Shown here: in pieces, positions 1 to 8,971 of the stretch
Layout of the letters: the number at the start of each line of letters is the position of its first letter
How positions within the stretch are numbered: position 1 is the first letter of the stretch
NCBI RefSeq assembly: GCF_019145375.1
Contig: NZ_JAHSTX010000001.1
Location: 2,145,001 to 2,209,000, forward strand
Origin: Pseudomonas triticicola
Lineage (GTDB): Bacteria; Pseudomonadota; Gammaproteobacteria; Pseudomonadales; Pseudomonadaceae
Length of the DNA: 64,000 bases
Reading direction: 5' to 3'
Notes under the pieces: generated by a model
Databases searched by the model: none
What the model was told of the DNA's origin: nothing
The model's input: the letters and a program-made list of their open reading frames with translations, nothing else
Translations under genes and position numbers: made by a program

Positions 1-741
1 ACCGTGGTGGTCGCCGGTGGCGGTTTCACCGGGATCGAAACCGCGACGGAAATGCCGGCGCGCCTGCGCGCGATTCTCGGTGAGGATCAAGACCTGCGCG
101 TGATCATTGTCGATCGCAGCAAGGACATCGCCGCGACCATGGGCGATGGCATTCGCCCATCGATCATCGAGGCGTCCAATGAATTGGGTATCGAATGGAT
201 CGTCGACGCCAGCGTTGCCGCTGTGGATGCCAACGGCGTCACGCTTGCCGATGGCCGCCACATTGAAAGCCACACCGTCATCTGGACCGTGGGTTTCCGC
301 GCCAGCCCGCTCACTGAACAGCTCGACGCCGAACGCGATGGCCAGGGTCGCCTGCATGTCGACGGCAATCTCAAGGTGCAAGGCATCGATCACGTCTTTG
401 CCGCCGGTGATGTCGCTCGCGCCGCTACAGACGACCTCGGCAACTATGCCGCGATGTCTTGCCAGCACGCGATCAGCCTGGGTCGCTACGCCGGCAACAA
501 CGCCGCCGCCGATCTGCTCGGCGTCGCTCCGACGATTTACCGCCAGCCGAAATACGTGACGTGCCTGGATCTCGGCGCCTGGGGCGCGGTGTACACCGAG
601 GGCTGGGATCGACAGCTGAAACTGGTCGGAGCCGAAGCCAAAGAGCTGAAGACGCAAATCAACACTGTGTGGATCTATCCGCCGGCCGCCGATCGTCGCA
701 CCGCCCTCGCGGCTGCCGACCCACTGATCCCGGTGGCTTGA
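1..741 (+). CDS. NAD(P)/FAD-dependent oxidoreductase (NDH-2-like), 5' end cut
   Basis: The reading frame is open from base 1, so the true start lies before the window; 246 codons remain. The first visible residues form a GGGFTGIE dinucleotide-binding motif, and a second flavin-binding signature, HVFAAGDVAR, lies near residue 130. This is the C-terminal two thirds of a pyridine nucleotide-disulphide oxidoreductase of the type-II NADH dehydrogenase kind, which moves electrons from NAD(P)H through FAD. A metallo-hydrolase gene follows after 41 bases on the same strand and may be co-transcribed. The electron acceptor cannot be told from sequence. Confidence 0.85.
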   Translation, partial: TVVVAGGGFTGIETATEMPARLRAILGEDQDLRVIIVDRSKDIAATMGDGIRPSIIEASNELGIEWIVDASVAAVDANGVTLADGRHIESHTVIWTVGFRASPLTEQLDAERDGQGRLHVDGNLKVQGIDHVFAAGDVARAATDDLGNYAAMSCQHAISLGRYAGNNAAADLLGVAPTIYRQPKYVTCLDLGAWGAVYTEGWDRQLKLVGAEAKELKTQINTVWIYPPAADRRTALAAADPLIPVA

Positions 742-782
742 TTCCGCCCCTGCCCTTTTGCCCTGAGAACAAGGAGAACACC

Positions 783-1715
783 ATGACCCTGCATCTGGAT
801 TCCTTCACCGCCAACCGTGCCGTGACCCTGCAAACCCCGAGCGAAGAACTGGTGCCGTCGCGCTACGCCCTGCGCCTGGGCGACATCGATGTGATGGTGA
901 TCAGCGATGGCGTGCTGCCGTTGCCGACCCAGACCATGTCGACCAACGCCGATCCCACCGACCGAGCCGCCTGGTTCAAGGAAATGTACCTGGGCCCCGA
1001 TGCGTTCGACTGGGCGCTCAACGTGCTGGTGGTGCGCAGCGGCGAGCAAGTCATCCTCGTCGACGCCGGTCTCGGTGGCCAGTTCCCCGGTTTCCCGCGC
1101 GCCGGGCAGTTTCCCAAGCGCCTGGCCGCTGCCGGGGTGGACCTCGCTGATATCACCGATATCGTCATCACCCACATGCACATGGACCACATCGGCGGCC
1201 TGCTGGTCGACTCAGTGAAAAGTCGTCTGCGTGAAGACGTGCGCATCCACGTCACCGCCGCCGAAGTGAATTTCTGGACCACACCAGACTTCACCTACAC
1301 CGACATGCCGGCGCCAGTGCCGGACGTCCTGCGCAGCACTGCCAACGCGTTCATCGATCACTATGAAAGCAAGCTGCAGATCTTCGAAGACGAATGTCAG
1401 GTCGCCCCCGGTGTGGTCGCCAAACTTACCGGCGGGCATACGCCAGGGCACTGCGTGGTCTATGTCAACTCCGGCGGCGAGCGCCTGACCTTCGCCGGTG
1501 ATGCGCTGTTCCCGGTGGCGTTCGATCATCCTGATTGGCACAACGGTTTCGAACACGATCCGGCGAAATCGGTGGAAGTCCGAGTGCGCATGCTCAAGGA
1601 AGCCGCCGCCAGCGGCGAGCTGTTCGTCGCCACGCATCTGGCCTTCCCTTCGGTGGGTAGGGTCGCGATCAATGGTGCTGCTTTCCGTTGGATACCTGCG
1701 ATTTGGGATTACTGA
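783..1715 (+). CDS. MBL-fold metallo-hydrolase
   Basis: This 310-residue protein has the metallo-beta-lactamase zinc signature HMHMDH at residues 131-136, with likely further metal ligands H219 (in GGHTPGH) and D240 (in FAGDALF). The fold hydrolyses esters, thioesters or lactones at a two-metal site; the substrate here is unknown. The start at 783 follows AAGGAGAACACC, a good ribosome binding site, so the long in-frame extension upstream is not used. No signal peptide is evident. It lies directly after the flavoprotein gene. A strong terminator hairpin follows the stop. Confidence 0.88.
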   Translation: MTLHLDSFTANRAVTLQTPSEELVPSRYALRLGDIDVMVISDGVLPLPTQTMSTNADPTDRAAWFKEMYLGPDAFDWALNVLVVRSGEQVILVDAGLGGQFPGFPRAGQFPKRLAAAGVDLADITDIVITHMHMDHIGGLLVDSVKSRLREDVRIHVTAAEVNFWTTPDFTYTDMPAPVPDVLRSTANAFIDHYESKLQIFEDECQVAPGVVAKLTGGHTPGHCVVYVNSGGERLTFAGDALFPVAFDHPDWHNGFEHDPAKSVEVRVRMLKEAAASGELFVATHLAFPSVGRVAINGAAFRWIPAIWDY

Positions 1716-1731
1716 TTGCGCGCCAGAAATC

Positions 1732-1763
1732 TTCGCCCGGCTTCTGCCGGGCGAAACCTTTTT
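1732..1763 (+). terminator. Rho-independent terminator after the MBL-fold gene
   Basis: A 10-bp GC-rich stem (TTCGCCCGGC/GCCGGGCGAA) with a 4-base loop is followed by ACC and a run of five T. It ends the flavoprotein/MBL-fold transcript. Confidence 0.85.
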
Positions 1764-1860
1764 CACCGCCATTGCTACGCAGAGCCGCGCGGGCGGTGAC
1801 CATCCTTCGGTTGCTGTGTACCCTTTCTGCATCAAACAAATCTGTGCAGAGAACAGAGCG

Positions 1861-2100
1861 TTGGCATATCTGGATTGGGTGCAATGGCCGGCGATGCTGG
1901 TCACCGTTCTGGCCGCGTGGCTGATCGGTTCGCAACAACCGCAACGGCGCATGAGCGGCTTCGTTTGTTTCAGTCTGAGCAATTTGCTGTGGGTGATCTG
2001 GGGCGTCCATGCCGGGGCTTACGCGCTGATCGTTCTGCAGCTTTGCCTGTTCCTGATGAACCTGCGCGGCTTCATGAAGAACCGCGTTTTAGAGCGCTGA
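1861..2100 (+). CDS. Small membrane protein, two to three TM helices
   Basis: About 79 residues from a TTG start (MAYLDWVQWPAMLVTV...), or 68 residues from the ATG at 1894. It is mostly hydrophobic, with helices around residues 8-22, 33-48 and 50-66 and a basic C-terminus (MKNRVLER). The tryptophan-rich pattern LLWVIWG resembles small PQ-loop-like proteins widespread in Pseudomonas; that resemblance is from memory. No function can be assigned. The start is uncertain because no strong ribosome binding site precedes either candidate. Confidence 0.6.
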   Translation: MAYLDWVQWPAMLVTVLAAWLIGSQQPQRRMSGFVCFSLSNLLWVIWGVHAGAYALIVLQLCLFLMNLRGFMKNRVLER

Positions 2101-2184
2101 GCGACGCTGATCATCCGGCGAGAAAATCCTTTGAATTTTTCTTGTCGGACAAAATCATTTACGTATGAGCGTAAGGAGGAACTC

Positions 2185-2433
2185 ATGCGTAGCACCGATA
2201 TTTTCGTCATCGAATACAAACATCACGACCAGCCAAAATCATTCGTCATCCGCGCCAAGAGTATGCGCAACGCCGACGCTTGGCATTGGGCGAGCTGTGA
2301 CGCCGGTATTGCGCCGATTCCGAAACCGGGTAAACCACCGTTGAAAGTGGTTTCCAAACCCCAGGCCGAGCGCTATGGGATCACCGACGTGAAATGGCGC
2401 GAGACGGCAGCGCTGGACTGGACGGAGGCTTAG
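2185..2433 (+). CDS. Small conserved hypothetical (DUF6555-like)
   Basis: 82 residues, started by ATG 4 bases after an excellent AAGGAGGA ribosome binding site. The protein has a compact pattern, FVIEYKHHD...SFVIRAKSM...AWHWASCDAG, without membrane segments or signal peptide. It resembles the small DUF6555 proteins annotated in Pseudomonas; this is recalled rather than tested. The gene converges on the methyltransferase gene and their stop codons overlap by 4 bases. Confidence 0.7.
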   Translation: MRSTDIFVIEYKHHDQPKSFVIRAKSMRNADAWHWASCDAGIAPIPKPGKPPLKVVSKPQAERYGITDVKWRETAALDWTEA

Positions 2434-3164
2434 GCAAATCGGGTCGCCTGGCTGAGCTTGCACGTCAGCCAGGCGCCCCAGAACAAACTGCTGAAAAACC
2501 GTGTTGCATCGCCGAACCCGGCACCATGTAACAAGGCCTGCACCGCCGCCTCCGAGTGCGGCGGATCAGCGCCCTGCAAAATCTTCCCGAGTTTCGCCTG
2601 CACCTCGTCAGCGGTTGCGCCCTGCTGTCGCCAGCGCTGGCTCCAGGCTTGCAGCAGCAACGGTTGACTGGCGTAAGCGTAATGATTGCCGGCCACGATC
2701 AATGGCGCGCCGGGTTTGAGGCGGGCCTGAATGGAGCGCAGTATTTGTTGCTTGGCCTCGTCACCGCCCAGGTGATGGAGTACACCGATCAGGGTGGCGG
2801 CATCGAAAGATGCGTCGGCCGGCAAGTCTTCGACATGACCGAGATGTATCTGGACTCTGTGCAATAGATCAGTGGCGCGCAGATGTTCGGCCGCAGCATC
2901 GAGCATCGGCCTGGAAGGATCAACCGCAGTGAAGTGCCAATCCGGCTCCAGCGCGGCCATCGCGATAATTTCCTGCGCAGTGCCCCCCGCGCCCACCACC
3001 AGCACGTTTGCCGGACGCGACTGCCCAAGGCTGGCGGCGAGCATGCAGGCCGACAGGTCGTGACAGGCATCGTAGCCAGCCAGGGCAATGCGGCTTTGCC
3101 GGGCATATTCGTTGGCGCGGGAGGTGTCGAATTTGCCGGCGGCGTCAGTGGCGGGTTGGGTCAT
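2430..3164 (-). CDS. Class I SAM-dependent methyltransferase
   Basis: 244 residues. Motif I of the Rossmann methyltransferase fold is NVLVVGAGGTAQE (about residues 53-65), followed by the acidic ribose-binding residue in FTAVDPS and the motif IV/post-motif region ATLIGVLHHLGG. It would transfer a methyl group from S-adenosylmethionine to an unidentified small molecule. The start follows AAGGAGAACCGCC. It is a single-gene transcription unit convergent with the small gene at 2185. Substrate unknown. Confidence 0.85.
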   Translation of the reverse strand: MTQPATDAAGKFDTSRANEYARQSRIALAGYDACHDLSACMLAASLGQSRPANVLVVGAGGTAQEIIAMAALEPDWHFTAVDPSRPMLDAAAEHLRATDLLHRVQIHLGHVEDLPADASFDAATLIGVLHHLGGDEAKQQILRSIQARLKPGAPLIVAGNHYAYASQPLLLQAWSQRWRQQGATADEVQAKLGKILQGADPPHSEAAVQALLHGAGFGDATRFFSSLFWGAWLTCKLSQATRFA

Positions 3165-3304
3165 GGCGGTTCTCCTTGTCTTTGCGACACGCTACGCGGT
3201 GAGCGTGGAGAAGAAAAATCCAATGATTTCATGGGGGGCATTCCGCTGGGGAATGTGTGGATGTCATTTCGGCGAAGTAGAAGTGATGCAGAGCGTCAGC
3301 GGAT

Positions 3305-3333
3305 GCGTCCCCACGCAGGAGCGTGGGAACGAC
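3305..3333. repeat. Short interspersed palindrome
   Basis: An imperfect palindrome (GTCCCCACGC-AGGA-GCGTGGGAAC) of a type scattered between genes in fluorescent pseudomonads. It differs from the GTGGGAGCGAGC family found elsewhere in the window. Confidence 0.65.
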
Positions 3334-3342
3334 CCATAACAA

Positions 3343-3852
3343 CTAAGACCAGAACCCTTTATGCGGTTCAGCCGCCTCTTCCTCCAGCATCGGCCCGAAA
3401 ACGCTCACCGTGCGCTGCCCTCTGGCAAACACTTCGCGACACGGCAACGAGAACGTCGGGTTCTCCGGATGATCGCCGGTCAGCCCGAGCAAAGCATGTT
3501 CCGACAGCGCATACACCACTCGCCCGACTCCGGTCCAATACACCGCGCCCGCGCACATGCAGCAAGGTTCGGCGCTGGTGTACAGCGTGCACGCCTCCAG
3601 CTCCGTGGGTGACAACCGCTTCGCCGCCGCAGCGACCGCGACCAGTTCGGCATGCTGGGTGGGATCACCTTCCGGCGGCATCGAATTGTTGCCCGCTTCG
3701 GCAATGACCTTGCCGTCGCGGTCCGCCACCAGCGCCGCAAACGGGTGCCGGCCACGTTGTTTCGACGCCTGCGACAGGGCAATGGTCTGGCGCAGCAATG
3801 CCAGGTCCAGATCGCTGACGCCGGCCGGAACAAGCTGAGTGAATTGATTCAT
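3343..3852 (-). CDS. Nucleoside/purine deaminase (CMP/dCMP deaminase fold)
   Basis: 169 residues from the ATG at 3852, preceded by AGGAG; a longer in-frame start exists but has no ribosome binding site. The zinc-dependent deaminase signature is present: HAEL (zinc His and catalytic Glu) and PCCMCAGA (the two zinc cysteines). These enzymes remove the amino group from guanine, adenine or cytosine derivatives. The neighbouring NCS2 permease 33 bases upstream on the same strand points to purine base salvage or breakdown, and guanine deaminase is the likeliest activity. The exact base is an inference. Confidence 0.85.
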   Translation of the reverse strand: MNQFTQLVPAGVSDLDLALLRQTIALSQASKQRGRHPFAALVADRDGKVIAEAGNNSMPPEGDPTQHAELVAVAAAAKRLSPTELEACTLYTSAEPCCMCAGAVYWTGVGRVVYALSEHALLGLTGDHPENPTFSLPCREVFARGQRTVSVFGPMLEEEAAEPHKGFWS

Positions 3853-3885
3853 GGGTAACTCCTGGGCAGTGGGAAAAGACAAAGG

Positions 3886-5226
3886 TCAGTCAGCCAGTTC
3901 GGCCGTGGAAGCGCCGACGGCGTCGGTCGATGGTTTTTGTTTGTTGAGCAGTACGTTGAGCAGAATGGCGGTGATCGCACCGAGAAAAATGCCGCTATCG
4001 AGCACCAGTTTCAGCGTCGGGCCGACGTGTTCGAACAGGGCCGGAAACGACATTGGCAAGACGCCGACGCTGACCGACACCGCAACAATGATGGCGTTGC
4101 GTGTGCCCTCGAACTGCACCCGTGACAATTCCTGAATGCCCGCCACTGTGGTCATGCCGAACATGACGATCGCGCAGCCGCCCAGCACTGGAGTGGGCAC
4201 CGCCGCAATCAGCGCGCCGAGCTTGGGGAACAAGCCCATCAACACCATGATTGCGCCAGCGGCCGCGACGACGAAGCGGCTCTTGATGCTTGAAAGCGCA
4301 ATCAGGCCGGTGTTTTGCGTGAAGGCGTTGTAGGGAAAACTGTTGAACAGACCACCGAGCATGGTCGACAAGCCGTCGGCGCGGAACGCGTTGCCGAGGG
4401 TTTGCTGGGTGGTGGGTTTGCCGACCAGTTTGCCAATGGCCAGGCAGTTACCAGTGGTCTCGGCCATGATCACCAGCATCGCCAGGGTCATGATCAGAAT
4501 CGGTACCAGAGAAAATTCCGGCGGACCGAACGCCATTGGCGCGCTCAACTCGAACCACGCCGCCTCGCTGACCCGATTGAAGTGCGTCATGCCGCAGGCG
4601 GCAGCGATCAGGCTGCCGACAAACAGGCCGATGAGCACGCTGAGGTTGCCGATGAAACCGCTGAATTTCGCATAAATCACCAGCGTCACACTGACCGTGG
4701 CCAGGCCCAGCAGCAGATTGGCCGGGCGACCGAAGTCAGGCGAATCGGGATTACCGCCACCCAGCCAGATTGCCGCCGCCGGCATCAGTGAAATACCGAT
4801 GATGGTGATCAGGCTGCCAATCACCACGGGTGGAAAGAATCGCAGCAAGCGGCTGAACACCGGCGCCAGTGCGATGGTCAGGAAGCCGGCGGCGATCACC
4901 GCCCCAAAGATCTGGCTGAGGCCGAACTCCTTGCCGATCATGATCATCGGCGCCAGCGCAATGAACGAGCAGCCCTGAATCAACGGTAACCGCGCGCCGA
5001 ACTTCCAGAAGCCGAGGGTCTGAATCAACGTCGCCACACCGGACGTCAGCAGGTTGGCGTTGATCAGTAAAACCACCTGAGCCGACGTCAGCCCCATCGC
5101 ACTGCCCAGAATCAGCGGCACCGCCACCGCTCCCGCATACATCACCAGAACATGCTGCAGGCCGAAGGTGACCAACTGCCGCAGGGGCAACACCTCATCG
5201 ACCGGGTGAACGCGTTGTGTAGTCAT
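3886..5226 (-). CDS. NCS2 family purine/xanthine permease
   Basis: 446 residues with 12-14 predicted membrane helices. The family region GLFNSFPYNAFTQNTGLIALS (about 295-315) carries the NCS2 motif with the conserved Asn-Thr-Gly, and the N-terminus has the QHVLVMYAGAVAVPLI pattern of nucleobase:cation symporter-2 proteins of the xanthine/uric acid branch. It imports a purine base with a cation across the inner membrane. AGGAG precedes the start. It is followed by the deaminase gene and divergently flanked by a LysR regulator, so the three form a likely purine-use unit. Confidence 0.88.
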   Translation of the reverse strand: MTTQRVHPVDEVLPLRQLVTFGLQHVLVMYAGAVAVPLILGSAMGLTSAQVVLLINANLLTSGVATLIQTLGFWKFGARLPLIQGCSFIALAPMIMIGKEFGLSQIFGAVIAAGFLTIALAPVFSRLLRFFPPVVIGSLITIIGISLMPAAAIWLGGGNPDSPDFGRPANLLLGLATVSVTLVIYAKFSGFIGNLSVLIGLFVGSLIAAACGMTHFNRVSEAAWFELSAPMAFGPPEFSLVPILIMTLAMLVIMAETTGNCLAIGKLVGKPTTQQTLGNAFRADGLSTMLGGLFNSFPYNAFTQNTGLIALSSIKSRFVVAAAGAIMVLMGLFPKLGALIAAVPTPVLGGCAIVMFGMTTVAGIQELSRVQFEGTRNAIIVAVSVSVGVLPMSFPALFEHVGPTLKLVLDSGIFLGAITAILLNVLLNKQKPSTDAVGASTAELAD

Positions 5227-5428
5227 GGCACAAGCTCCTGAAGGGGCAGCGTTGGTTGTAATCGCGGGCGCTCAGTGATAGATGCACAGAAAGAATCGGC
5301 CCCGGCGTTCGAAGACGCGGGGTCATCCTTGAATGTTTTTAACGATGAAACAAATTGGCAACCATCGCTTTTTTCGATGGCAAAGACGCGGCACAATCGC
5401 CGTCTCGCTCAACCTCGGAGTACACCGC

Positions 5429-6343
5429 GTGCGCTTTTCACTCGATCAGTTGCTGATGTTCGTCCAGGTGGTGAAAAGCGGCTCGTTCTCCGCCGCCGGG
5501 CGCAAGTTGGGCAAGACGCAATCGACCATCAGCGCAGCGATCGCCAATCTGGAAACCGACCTTGGCGTCGAGCTGTTCGACCGCCGCAATCGCAGCCCTG
5601 CCCTCACCGCCAGCGGGCATAAATTGCTGGTGCAGGCAGAGGCGGTACTGGAGCGCTGCATGACCTTCGAGGCCCACGCCGATTGCCTCTCGGACAGCGT
5701 CGAACCGAGCCTGACCCTGGCGATTGAAACGCCATACGGCCCGATCATGCCGGTGCTGCAAGCGTTCGAGCAGGCCTTCCCGTTTGTCGATCTGATCATT
5801 CGTCACCCGGTCTACGGCGATGTCAGCGAACTGGTCAGCAGTGGCGAGGCGGTGCTGGGCGTGGCGTTTTCGCAGCCGGGCTATCCTCGGGAACTGGCGT
5901 TCCAGCAACTGGGCAAACTGATCATGCTGCACGTCTGCCATCCCGATCATCCGTTGGCGAAACTGGACAACGTCACCTTCGACGATTTGCATGTGCACCG
6001 GCGCCTGGCGTTCAGTGCGCACGCCAGCAAACTGCCGAGCAGTGAATACCTGCGTTCGACGCAACTGTGGCAAGCGGAAAGCTATCTGGCCCTGCTGGAA
6101 ATGGTCCGCGCCGGCCTCGGCTGGGCGACTCTGCCGCGACAACTGATCCAGCGTGAATTGGGCAATGGCGACCTGGTCGAGTTGCAGCTGTCGGCCTACC
6201 CGCATACCGACTGGCAAATCGGCGTCGACCTGTTATGGGCGCGCCAACGGCCCTTGGGCACGGCCGAGCGCTGGCTGAAGGAAAAGCTGCAGGCCAACAA
6301 GGTTTACGAGCGCGATCGCAACGGCCAGATCACTACGCTGTGA
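5429..6343 (+). CDS. LysR-family transcriptional regulator
   Basis: 304 residues from a GTG start placed 8 bases after CGGAG; the longer frame upstream is non-coding. The N-terminal winged helix-turn-helix is classical (FVQVVKSGSFSAAGRKLGKTQSTISAAIANLE), with a periplasmic-binding-like effector domain from about residue 90. It is divergent from the purine permease gene across a 202-bp gap, the usual LysR arrangement, so control of the permease/deaminase genes is plausible but not shown. Its stop abuts the end of the convergent VOC gene. Confidence 0.88.
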   Translation: MRFSLDQLLMFVQVVKSGSFSAAGRKLGKTQSTISAAIANLETDLGVELFDRRNRSPALTASGHKLLVQAEAVLERCMTFEAHADCLSDSVEPSLTLAIETPYGPIMPVLQAFEQAFPFVDLIIRHPVYGDVSELVSSGEAVLGVAFSQPGYPRELAFQQLGKLIMLHVCHPDHPLAKLDNVTFDDLHVHRRLAFSAHASKLPSSEYLRSTQLWQAESYLALLEMVRAGLGWATLPRQLIQRELGNGDLVELQLSAYPHTDWQIGVDLLWARQRPLGTAERWLKEKLQANKVYERDRNGQITTL

Positions 6344-6769
6344 TCATTTGGCAAACACCTGACTCATGTCCTTGAATGCCTTGAATTCCAGCGCATTGCC
6401 GCAGGGATCGAGTAGAAACATGGTCGCCTGCTCGCCGACCTGACCCTTGAATCGAATGTAGGGCTCGATCACGAATTGCGTGCCGAATGACTTCAGTCGC
6501 TCGGCCAGTGCCTCCCATTGCTCCCACTCTAAAATGATGCCGAAGTGCGGGACCGGTACGTCGTGACCGTCTACCGGGTTGCTATTAATGCTTTGCTGGG
6601 CAGCCGTTTTCGGCTGTTCGTGGATCACCAATTGGTGGCCGTAGAAGTTGAAATCGACCCATTGCGCGCTGGACCGGCCCTCCTCCAGGCCGAACACTTC
6701 ACCGTAAAAACGCCGGCAAGCGGCAAGATCGTAGACCGGGATGGCGAGGTGGAAAGGTGAAAGGCTCAT
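6344..6769 (-). CDS. VOC (glyoxalase/dioxygenase-fold) protein
   Basis: 141 residues with two beta-alpha-beta-beta-beta modules: [26 protein letters not shown] at the N-terminus and the closing [14 protein letters not shown] near the C-terminus, typical of vicinal oxygen chelate proteins. Metal ligands are probably H7 and the Glu in ALEFKAF. GGAG precedes the start. Members include glyoxalase I, dioxygenases and resistance proteins; there is nothing specific enough to choose. Confidence 0.85.
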   Translation of the reverse strand: MSLSPFHLAIPVYDLAACRRFYGEVFGLEEGRSSAQWVDFNFYGHQLVIHEQPKTAAQQSINSNPVDGHDVPVPHFGIILEWEQWEALAERLKSFGTQFVIEPYIRFKGQVGEQATMFLLDPCGNALEFKAFKDMSQVFAK

Positions 6770-6927
6770 CAGGCACTCCGGTAGTCGCGTTGCTGGAAAT
6801 ATGGCAACGGCGTACCGCTGCTGATCGAGGATCGAAAACAGCCTAGATCAAAAACCCGCCAGACGCCGACCCGACATGTCACGAGAAGGCGCGGCTATCG
6901 ATACGCGCCACGGCTATCCGCCCGGTT

Positions 6928-7383
6928 TCACTGCCCGCGCCTGACAACCTGTCGGTGACAATCCTCCGGGCTCAGCACGGCACCGGCTCTGGAGCGTACG
7001 ACAATGGTTTCAACGGGCTCGGCCCGTTCGTTGTCGAGCAGAATCGAGTGCTCCTCGCCTTCCGCGAACAGGAAGCGCTCGCCCCACTGCCGCAGGCTGA
7101 CGACGATGGGGAACACCGCGCGGCCCATGTCGGTGAGCACGTATTCCTTGTATGCACTGCCATCGGACGCGGGCTGAATCTGCAGCACGCCGAGCTCAAC
7201 GAGCATTTTCAGTTTGACCGTGAGGATGTTCTTGGCCAGGCCCAGACGTTTCTGGAATTCGCTGAACCGGCGCACGTCATCGAACGCATCGCGAATGATC
7301 ATCAAGGCCCAGCGATCGCCAATGGCTTCGAGGGTTCGGGCCACCGGGCATTCGCTCTGTGCCAATGTTTGTTGTCGGGCCAT
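6928..7383 (-). CDS. HxlR-family winged-helix regulator
   Basis: 151 residues from the ATG at 7383, preceded by AAGGAA; an upstream ATG at 7419 lacks a ribosome binding site. It shows the HxlR pattern: a Cys near the N-terminus (SECPVARTLEAIGDRWALMIIRD) and the winged helix through FSEFQKRLGLAKNILTVKLKML. Such proteins often sense electrophiles or oxidants through that cysteine. It is divergent from an MFS exporter with about 105 bases between starts, so it probably regulates the exporter. Confidence 0.88.
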   Translation of the reverse strand: MARQQTLAQSECPVARTLEAIGDRWALMIIRDAFDDVRRFSEFQKRLGLAKNILTVKLKMLVELGVLQIQPASDGSAYKEYVLTDMGRAVFPIVVSLRQWGERFLFAEGEEHSILLDNERAEPVETIVVRSRAGAVLSPEDCHRQVVRRGQ

Positions 7384-7488
7384 GTGATTCCTTGGATCGG
7401 CTATTGAATGTGGTTGCATTTAACAACCCGAATGAATAAAGATCAACGTATCGGTTTCAATTCAAAACCACACTACGAGGAAGCAAGG

Positions 7489-8712
7489 ATGCCGTGTCAG
7501 ACGCAAAACCTGGTCAGTGCGCAAGCCGCAGCTGACAGCGCAACGACCGGGCTGAGTCGTTTGCAGACTTTTCTCTTTGCAATCACCTGCGCCATGGCGG
7601 TGGCCAATGTTTACTTCGCGCAGCCATTGCTGGAATCGATGGCCGCCAGCCTCGGGGTTACACCCGGTGCAATCGGCGTTGTGGTCACGGCCACGCAAGC
7701 CGGGTATGCGGTCGGGCTGCTGTTCATTGTGCCGCTGGGTGATCTGCTCGATCGCAAGAAACTCATCGTCAGCCAACTGCTGTTGTCTGCAACGGCGCTG
7801 TGTGCCGTGGGCCTGTCCGAGAGCTGGGGAGTGCTGCTCGGCGCCATGATGTTGGTGGGTCTGCTGGCGGTGGTGGTGCAAGTGGTGGTCGCCTGCACCG
7901 CCAGCCTTGCTCGCCCGCAGCAGCGCGGCGCCGCCGTGGGCACCGTCACCGGTGGCGTGGTGCTGGGCATTTTGCTAGCGCGTTTCGTTTCCGGCGTAGT
8001 GGCTGATCTGGCCGGTTGGCGCGGCGTGTATTTTGTCTCGGCAGTCATGATGATCGGCTTGGCCCTGCTGTTATGGCGCACCCTGCCCGCCTCGGCAAAA
8101 CCGCCCGCACAGGGCAGTTACTGGCGACTGCTGCGCTCGGTATTGGAATTGTTTTTGACTGAGCGGGTACTGCGCGTCCGCGGCATCTTCGCCCTGCTGA
8201 TCTTCGCCGCCTTCAGTGTGTTGTGGACGTCGATGGTGCTGCCGCTCAGCGCCCCGCCCCTGTCGTTGTCCCACACGCAGATCGGCCTGTTCGGACTGGC
8301 CGGAGTGGCGGGCGCGCTCGCCGCCACACGGGCTGGGCGCCTGGCCGATCGCGGCTTGGGCAATCGCACCACCGGCATCGCCCTGGCGCTGCTGACGCTG
8401 TCCTGGCTGCCCATCGCATTTGTCGACAGTTCGCTGCTGGCGATGGCCGTCGGGGTGATCCTGCTCGACTTCGCCGTGCAAGCAGTGCACGTGACCAATC
8501 AAAGCCTGATCTTCGCCGCACGGCCCGATGCGCAGAGCCGACTGGTCGGTGCGTATATGTGCTTTTACTCGATGGGCAGTGGTTTGGGCGCTATCGCGGC
8601 GACGTATACCTATGCGCACTCTGGCTGGGTGGCGGTGTGTTTTCTCGGAGGCGGGATCAGTGCTGTGGCTTTACTGTATTGGGCATGGCTGGAATACCGC
8701 TACTCGAACTGA
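7489..8712 (+). CDS. MFS transporter, drug/metabolite exporter type
   Basis: 407 residues, 12 membrane helices, with the MFS loop 2-3 motif GDLLDRKKLI and the exporter-like repeated half (VGLLAVVVQVVVACTASLA). The chosen ATG follows ACGAGGAAGCAAGG; an in-frame 27-codon extension upstream is unlikely. It is divergent from an HxlR regulator, an arrangement seen for efflux pumps under repressor control. Substrate unknown. The stop is followed at once by a REP doublet. Confidence 0.87.
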   Translation: MPCQTQNLVSAQAAADSATTGLSRLQTFLFAITCAMAVANVYFAQPLLESMAASLGVTPGAIGVVVTATQAGYAVGLLFIVPLGDLLDRKKLIVSQLLLSATALCAVGLSESWGVLLGAMMLVGLLAVVVQVVVACTASLARPQQRGAAVGTVTGGVVLGILLARFVSGVVADLAGWRGVYFVSAVMMIGLALLLWRTLPASAKPPAQGSYWRLLRSVLELFLTERVLRVRGIFALLIFAAFSVLWTSMVLPLSAPPLSLSHTQIGLFGLAGVAGALAATRAGRLADRGLGNRTTGIALALLTLSWLPIAFVDSSLLAMAVGVILLDFAVQAVHVTNQSLIFAARPDAQSRLVGAYMCFYSMGSGLGAIAATYTYAHSGWVAVCFLGGGISAVALLYWAWLEYRYSN

Positions 8713-8717
8713 ACCAG

Positions 8718-8806
8718 TGTGGGAGCGAGCCTGCTCGCGAAGACGGAGCATCAGTCAGCACAGAGTTGTCTGACCTGACGCCTTCGCGAGCAGGCTCGCT
8801 CCCACA
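8718..8806. repeat. REP doublet (REPIN)
   Basis: Two inverted copies of the Pseudomonas REP sequence (TGTGGGAGCGAGCCTGCTCG and its complement) separated by about 40 bases. It can fold into one long hairpin. It lies between convergent genes. Confidence 0.92.
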
Positions 8807-8824
8807 GGTTGTTGCCAAGTGGAG

Positions 8825-8971
8825 CTACTTGCCCTCCTCAGGCTTCTCGGTCTGCATCTGCACCGACGGCTTGCTCTTGTCACCGTCCTTGTTGGGTGCA
8901 TCGTTGGAATCGAAGCAGCCGCTCAACAGAAACATCGAGCAGAACCCCAGACATACGCAGATTTTTTTCAT
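8825..8971 (-). CDS. Small lipoprotein translationally coupled to the alcohol dehydrogenase
   Basis: 48 residues: a basic start (MKKI), a hydrophobic stretch and the lipobox LLSGC with the lipidated cysteine at residue 19, then a polar, Lys/Glu/Asp-rich tail with no recognisable domain. The ATG overlaps the stop of the upstream dehydrogenase gene (ATGA), and AGGAG lies 8 bases before it, so translation is probably coupled. It would be anchored to the inner or outer membrane; Cys is followed by FD, so the inner-membrane retention Asp at +2 is absent. Function unknown. Confidence 0.78.
   Translation of the reverse strand: MKKICVCLGFCSMFLLSGCFDSNDAPNKDGDKSKPSVQMQTEKPEEGK

Noticed and set aside
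459..782. 108-codon in-frame extension before the MBL-fold gene
   Set aside because: It overlaps the flavoprotein gene in another frame. The ATG at 783 has a ribosome binding site and the right length.
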